Below are positions 15,046 through 15,990 of a stretch of DNA of 15,990 nucleotides, in pieces. The notes below the pieces were generated by a model, which ran no database searches, was not told where the DNA came from, and saw only the letters and a program-made list of their open reading frames with translations. This stretch comes from Armatimonadota bacterium (GTDB taxonomy: Bacteria; Armatimonadota; Zipacnadia; Zipacnadales; UBA11051), in assembly GCA_003542955.1 (NCBI GenBank), contig DPJP01000447.1, forward strand, positions 5,555 through 21,544, read 5' to 3'. The translations under genes and the position numbers were made by a program. Each line of letters opens with the position of its first letter. Within the stretch, counting starts at the first letter, position 1.

Positions 15046-15769
15046 CCTGCTGTCCGCGCTCCTGCCGGCCCTGCTCATCTGCGTGATTGCGGGCGAGCAG
15101 GAGGCGCCGACGCCGATTGCCCACTGGCGCATGGATGCCGTCGTCGATGGCGGTGTGGCCGATGTCACCGGCAACGGCCACGATGCCACGGTCGGGCCGG
15201 AGGGCGTCGAGCTGAAGACGGCGCCCAGCCCGTGCGGGAGCGGCCTGCTGTTCGGCGGCAACGATCAGGCGGCATACCTGCAGGTCGGCAACTCAGATGA
15301 CCTGCGCGCCCCGGCGCAGATCACCGCGATGGCCTGGATCAAGCCCGCCAACCGCGGCATCGCGTGCGAGATCGTCGGGAACAAGGGCGACAAGTCCGGC
15401 GACCCGCCCTGGCCCGGCTGGCGGCTGCGCTACAACTGGCAGATGCTCAGCTTCGAGATCGGCGGGCCGGGCGGGTTCCAGCATCGCCTCACCTCGGCCG
15501 GCTACTCACTCCCGGTCGGCCACTGGGCGCATGTCGCGGCCACGTATGACGGGCAAACGATGCGCCTGTACATCAACTGCACCGTTGCCGCGGAGGCCGA
15601 TGTGCCGGGGAGCATCCTGCCGAAGGAACGGTGGCCAATCTTCATCGGCAACTACTCAGGTCGCAAGAACGCCTATGCGATGGATGGCGCGTTGGATGAG
15701 GTGAAGGTCTTCGACCGTGCGTTGGGCGAGGAGGAGGTCTTCGCCGCGGCGATTGCGGAGATGGAGTGA
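15035..15769 (+). CDS. secreted LamG-like concanavalin-A lectin domain protein
   Basis: A 244-residue exported protein. A short signal (MRSSLLSALLPALLICVIAG) precedes a single LamG/Laminin_G_3-like domain: AHWRMDAVVDGG, VTGNGHDATVG, ITAMAWIKP, IVGNKG, GHWAHVAATYDGQTMRLYIN, FIGNYSGR and the closing GALDEVKVFDRALGEEEV. This is the usual order of the concanavalin-A-like lectin fold that binds glycans or calcium-dependent ligands. Of two in-frame ATGs, 15035 is preferred because GGAGG at 15021-15025 is 9 nt away, whereas 15029 is only 3 nt away. It begins inside the last codons of the upstream 970-residue protein, so translation is coupled and the two secreted proteins probably act together on one polysaccharide. 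No catalytic domain is present. Confidence 0.9.
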   Translation: MRSSLLSALLPALLICVIAGEQEAPTPIAHWRMDAVVDGGVADVTGNGHDATVGPEGVELKTAPSPCGSGLLFGGNDQAAYLQVGNSDDLRAPAQITAMAWIKPANRGIACEIVGNKGDKSGDPPWPGWRLRYNWQMLSFEIGGPGGFQHRLTSAGYSLPVGHWAHVAATYDGQTMRLYINCTVAAEADVPGSILPKERWPIFIGNYSGRKNAYAMDGALDEVKVFDRALGEEEVFAAAIAEME

Positions 15770-15884
15770 GGAGGCGGGGGCTTCAGCCCTGATGTGTCCG
15801 CGTGCTCACACCGTTTACCCCCATACGCGCTAACATAAGCATCTGGCGGATCGTTCAGACGACGTTGGAGGGGCCAGCCGAGCG

Positions 15885-15908
15885 CCACCCGCCGCCGTTT
15901 GCGGGTGG
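15885..15908. repeat. 8-bp perfect inverted repeat (hairpin)
   Basis: CCACCCGC (15885-15892) and GCGGGTGG (15901-15908) are perfect complements around an 8-nt loop. There is no T run, so a terminator is unlikely; a repeat element or part of a structured RNA is possible. Confidence 0.6.
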
Positions 15909-15952
15909 AGCGAGACTGGTCCGCGAGCACGACGCCGCCAGGGGCTGGGGTT

Positions 15953-15966
15953 CCGTTGGCGAACGG
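15953..15966. repeat. short hairpin with tetraloop
   Basis: CCGTT (15953-15957) pairs with AACGG (15962-15966) around GGCG. It is short and could occur by chance in this GC-rich DNA, but it lies within 50 nt of the stronger inverted repeat. Confidence 0.4.
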
Positions 15967-15990
15967 CACACGCGGGCTGGTCTCCGTCGC

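Larger units (their letters stand above)
15770..15990. other. non-coding tail with clustered hairpins
   Basis: This stretch after the LamG gene has no supported coding sequence. It contains GGGC-TTCA-GCCC (15778-15789) just after the stop, a perfect 8-bp hairpin CCACCCGC/GCGGGTGG (15885-15908), a CCGTT-GGCG-AACGG hairpin (15953-15966), and longer-range complements TGGCGG/CCGCCA and CCAGCC/GGCTGG around the 8-bp stem. It may be a leader or small RNA, or a repeat; the downstream gene is outside the window. Confidence 0.45.

Noticed and set aside
15673..15969. A 98-residue open frame on the minus strand at the window end
   Set aside because: It overlaps the LamG gene and the hairpin region, is low-complexity and has no ribosome site.
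1..15990. CRISPR array, tRNA, rRNA, transposon or phage genes
   Set aside because: No regularly spaced repeats, tRNA-like cloverleaf, rRNA signature, transposase or integrase was seen.

Overview
The window is a GC-rich bacterial chromosome segment, densely packed with genes on both strands. Several families point to a Terrabacteria-type lineage, and Armatimonadota is my best guess: copper-amine-oxidase-N-like stalk domains next to a NodB deacetylase, a DUF951 protein, DUF4838 and CBM9-type glycan proteins, and a CHASE2 histidine kinase. This assignment comes from gene content only; there is no rRNA or marker gene in the window. I see no insertion sequence, tRNA, rRNA, CRISPR array or phage gene.

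Layout. (1) 1-858 (+): the 3' part of a GmhB-like HAD phosphatase, continuous with a degenerate DUF559 (Vsr/PD-(D/E)XK-like) domain. (2) 925-3536 (-): two secreted or anchored proteins that both carry stalk domains. The upstream one has a clear sigma70-type promoter (3598-3627) and an intrinsic terminator (2650-2694). The downstream one is a membrane-anchored polysaccharide deacetylase with all five catalytic motifs. (3) 3749-4456 (+): a rhomboid intramembrane protease, divergent from the stalk protein. (4) 4497-6611 (-): a tight three-gene operon of AAC(3)-type acetyltransferase, TPR protein and DUF4838 glycosidase-like protein. (5) 6744-7712 (+): an M14-type zinc carboxypeptidase. (6) 7732-11956 (-): NTF2-like membrane-anchored protein, CHASE2-GAF-PAS histidine kinase, DUF951 protein and SRPBCC protein. 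The kinase and DUF951 genes overlap by 23 nt. (7) 12133-15769 (+): a 970-residue secreted CBM9/glycosidase-like/discoidin-like protein overlapping a secreted LamG-like lectin by 11 nt. (8) 15770-15990: a non-coding tail with several hairpins.

Functional reading. Much of the window concerns the cell envelope and glycans: sugar-phosphate chemistry (HAD), deacetylation of peptidoglycan or an exopolysaccharide, glycan binding and probably hydrolysis (CBM9/GH-like, LamG, DUF4838), and membrane proteolysis (rhomboid). One large sensor kinase has no response regulator beside it. The parts most worth a second look are the HAD-DUF559 fusion with a lost catalytic residue, the kinase/DUF951 coupling, the acetyltransferase/TPR/DUF4838 operon, and the structured tail. 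None of these is proven to be a new system.
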